Assembly (NCBI RefSeq): GCF_003353425.1
Contig: NZ_QRAO01000001.1
Span: 1-64,000 of the forward strand
Reading direction: 5' to 3'
DNA: 64,000 nt
Source of the DNA: Marinirhabdus gelatinilytica
GTDB lineage: Bacteria > Bacteroidota > Bacteroidia > Flavobacteriales > Flavobacteriaceae
Position 1 is the first letter of the stretch. Every line of letters starts with the position of its first letter. Both the position numbers and the translations under genes were made by a program. Shown here in pieces: positions 63,923-64,000 of the stretch. A model generated the notes under the pieces. That model did not search any database. It saw only the letters and a program-made list of their open reading frames with translations, and was not told the DNA's origin.

Positions 63923-64000
63923 AAAGATTTATAATATCTTAATACTAGTTCAGCATATTCATAAATTTTGGGGATAAAAAATATATTGAGAATCGACAAT

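Noticed and set aside
1-64000. CRISPR array, prophage, insertion sequence, tRNA or rRNA
   Set aside because: No spaced repeats, transposase or integrase motifs, or tRNA/rRNA-like structures were seen in the gaps. A computed tRNA search was not possible.

Overview
The window reads as chromosome of a gliding-type member of the Flavobacteriaceae (Bacteroidota). The evidence is a complete sprA (outer-membrane translocon of the type IX secretion system) and remB; an alternative complex III operon (actABCDEF) followed directly by cytochrome oxidase subunits II and I; a TPR-plus-AraC one-component regulator; Bacteroidota-type proteins such as a tandem NifU, DUF3341 and DUF4199; and putative promoters of the TTG-N(19-21)-TAnnTTTG type instead of E. 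coli-like boxes. Composition is A+T-rich by eye. No rRNA, tRNA, CRISPR array, transposase, integrase or phage gene was found. Coding density is very high, and no gene-free stretch exceeds 300 bases; the longest, 9128-9425, shows nothing convincing.

Layout. 1-1440 (minus) is the N-terminal part of a large secreted choice-of-anchor-L surface protein that runs off the left edge. 1516-5752 (plus) holds nifU, dodecin, a DUF255 thioredoxin-like lipoprotein and an MscS channel. 5973-10154 holds three paralogous secreted proteins of unknown function around a divergent TPR/AraC regulator. 10156-18025 (minus) is a MacB-like ABC efflux operon (ATPase, two permeases, adaptor, TolC, second adaptor) ending in tsaB. 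18174-23509 (minus) is a cytochrome oxidase biogenesis and subunit cluster: cyoE, two subunit III proteins, subunit IV, then after a terminator and a new promoter a cysteine-free SCO-like protein, SCO, DUF420 and a small CxxC membrane protein. 23636-24775 (plus) is a secreted metallo-beta-lactamase-fold hydrolase. 24781-29394 (minus) has remB, two TonB proteins, a VanZ-like protein and gcvH. 29427-39701 (minus) has sprA, ruvA and the fused malic enzyme. 39836-43285 (minus) has queG with no canonical start codon, a cytochrome P450 and ruvB. 43439-43948 (plus) is a peroxiredoxin-like protein. 43974-44110 may encode a small RNA. 44192-56013 (minus) is the actABCDEF-coxB-coxA respiratory operon. 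56238-64000 holds a SPOR protein, an aldo/keto reductase, an OmpA lipoprotein, xth, a DMT exporter, DUF4199, rplU-rpmA and a pair of membrane-anchored unknowns, one with an SH3-like domain.

How the genes fit together. Two blocks form one respiratory module: ActABCDEF passes quinol electrons to cytochrome c and the CoxAB oxidase, while the 18-23 kb cluster supplies subunits III and IV, heme farnesylation and copper delivery. SprA, RemB, the TonB proteins and the anchor-L protein belong to the cell surface, secretion and gliding system. I did not find a self-contained new defence or mobile system. The most unusual points are the missing start codon of queG, a helix-hairpin-helix tail shared by ribosomal protein L21 and respiratory subunit ActC, a candidate structured small RNA next to the respiratory operon, a hairpin leader in front of rplU, and a TonB-like domain on RemB beside two tonB genes.
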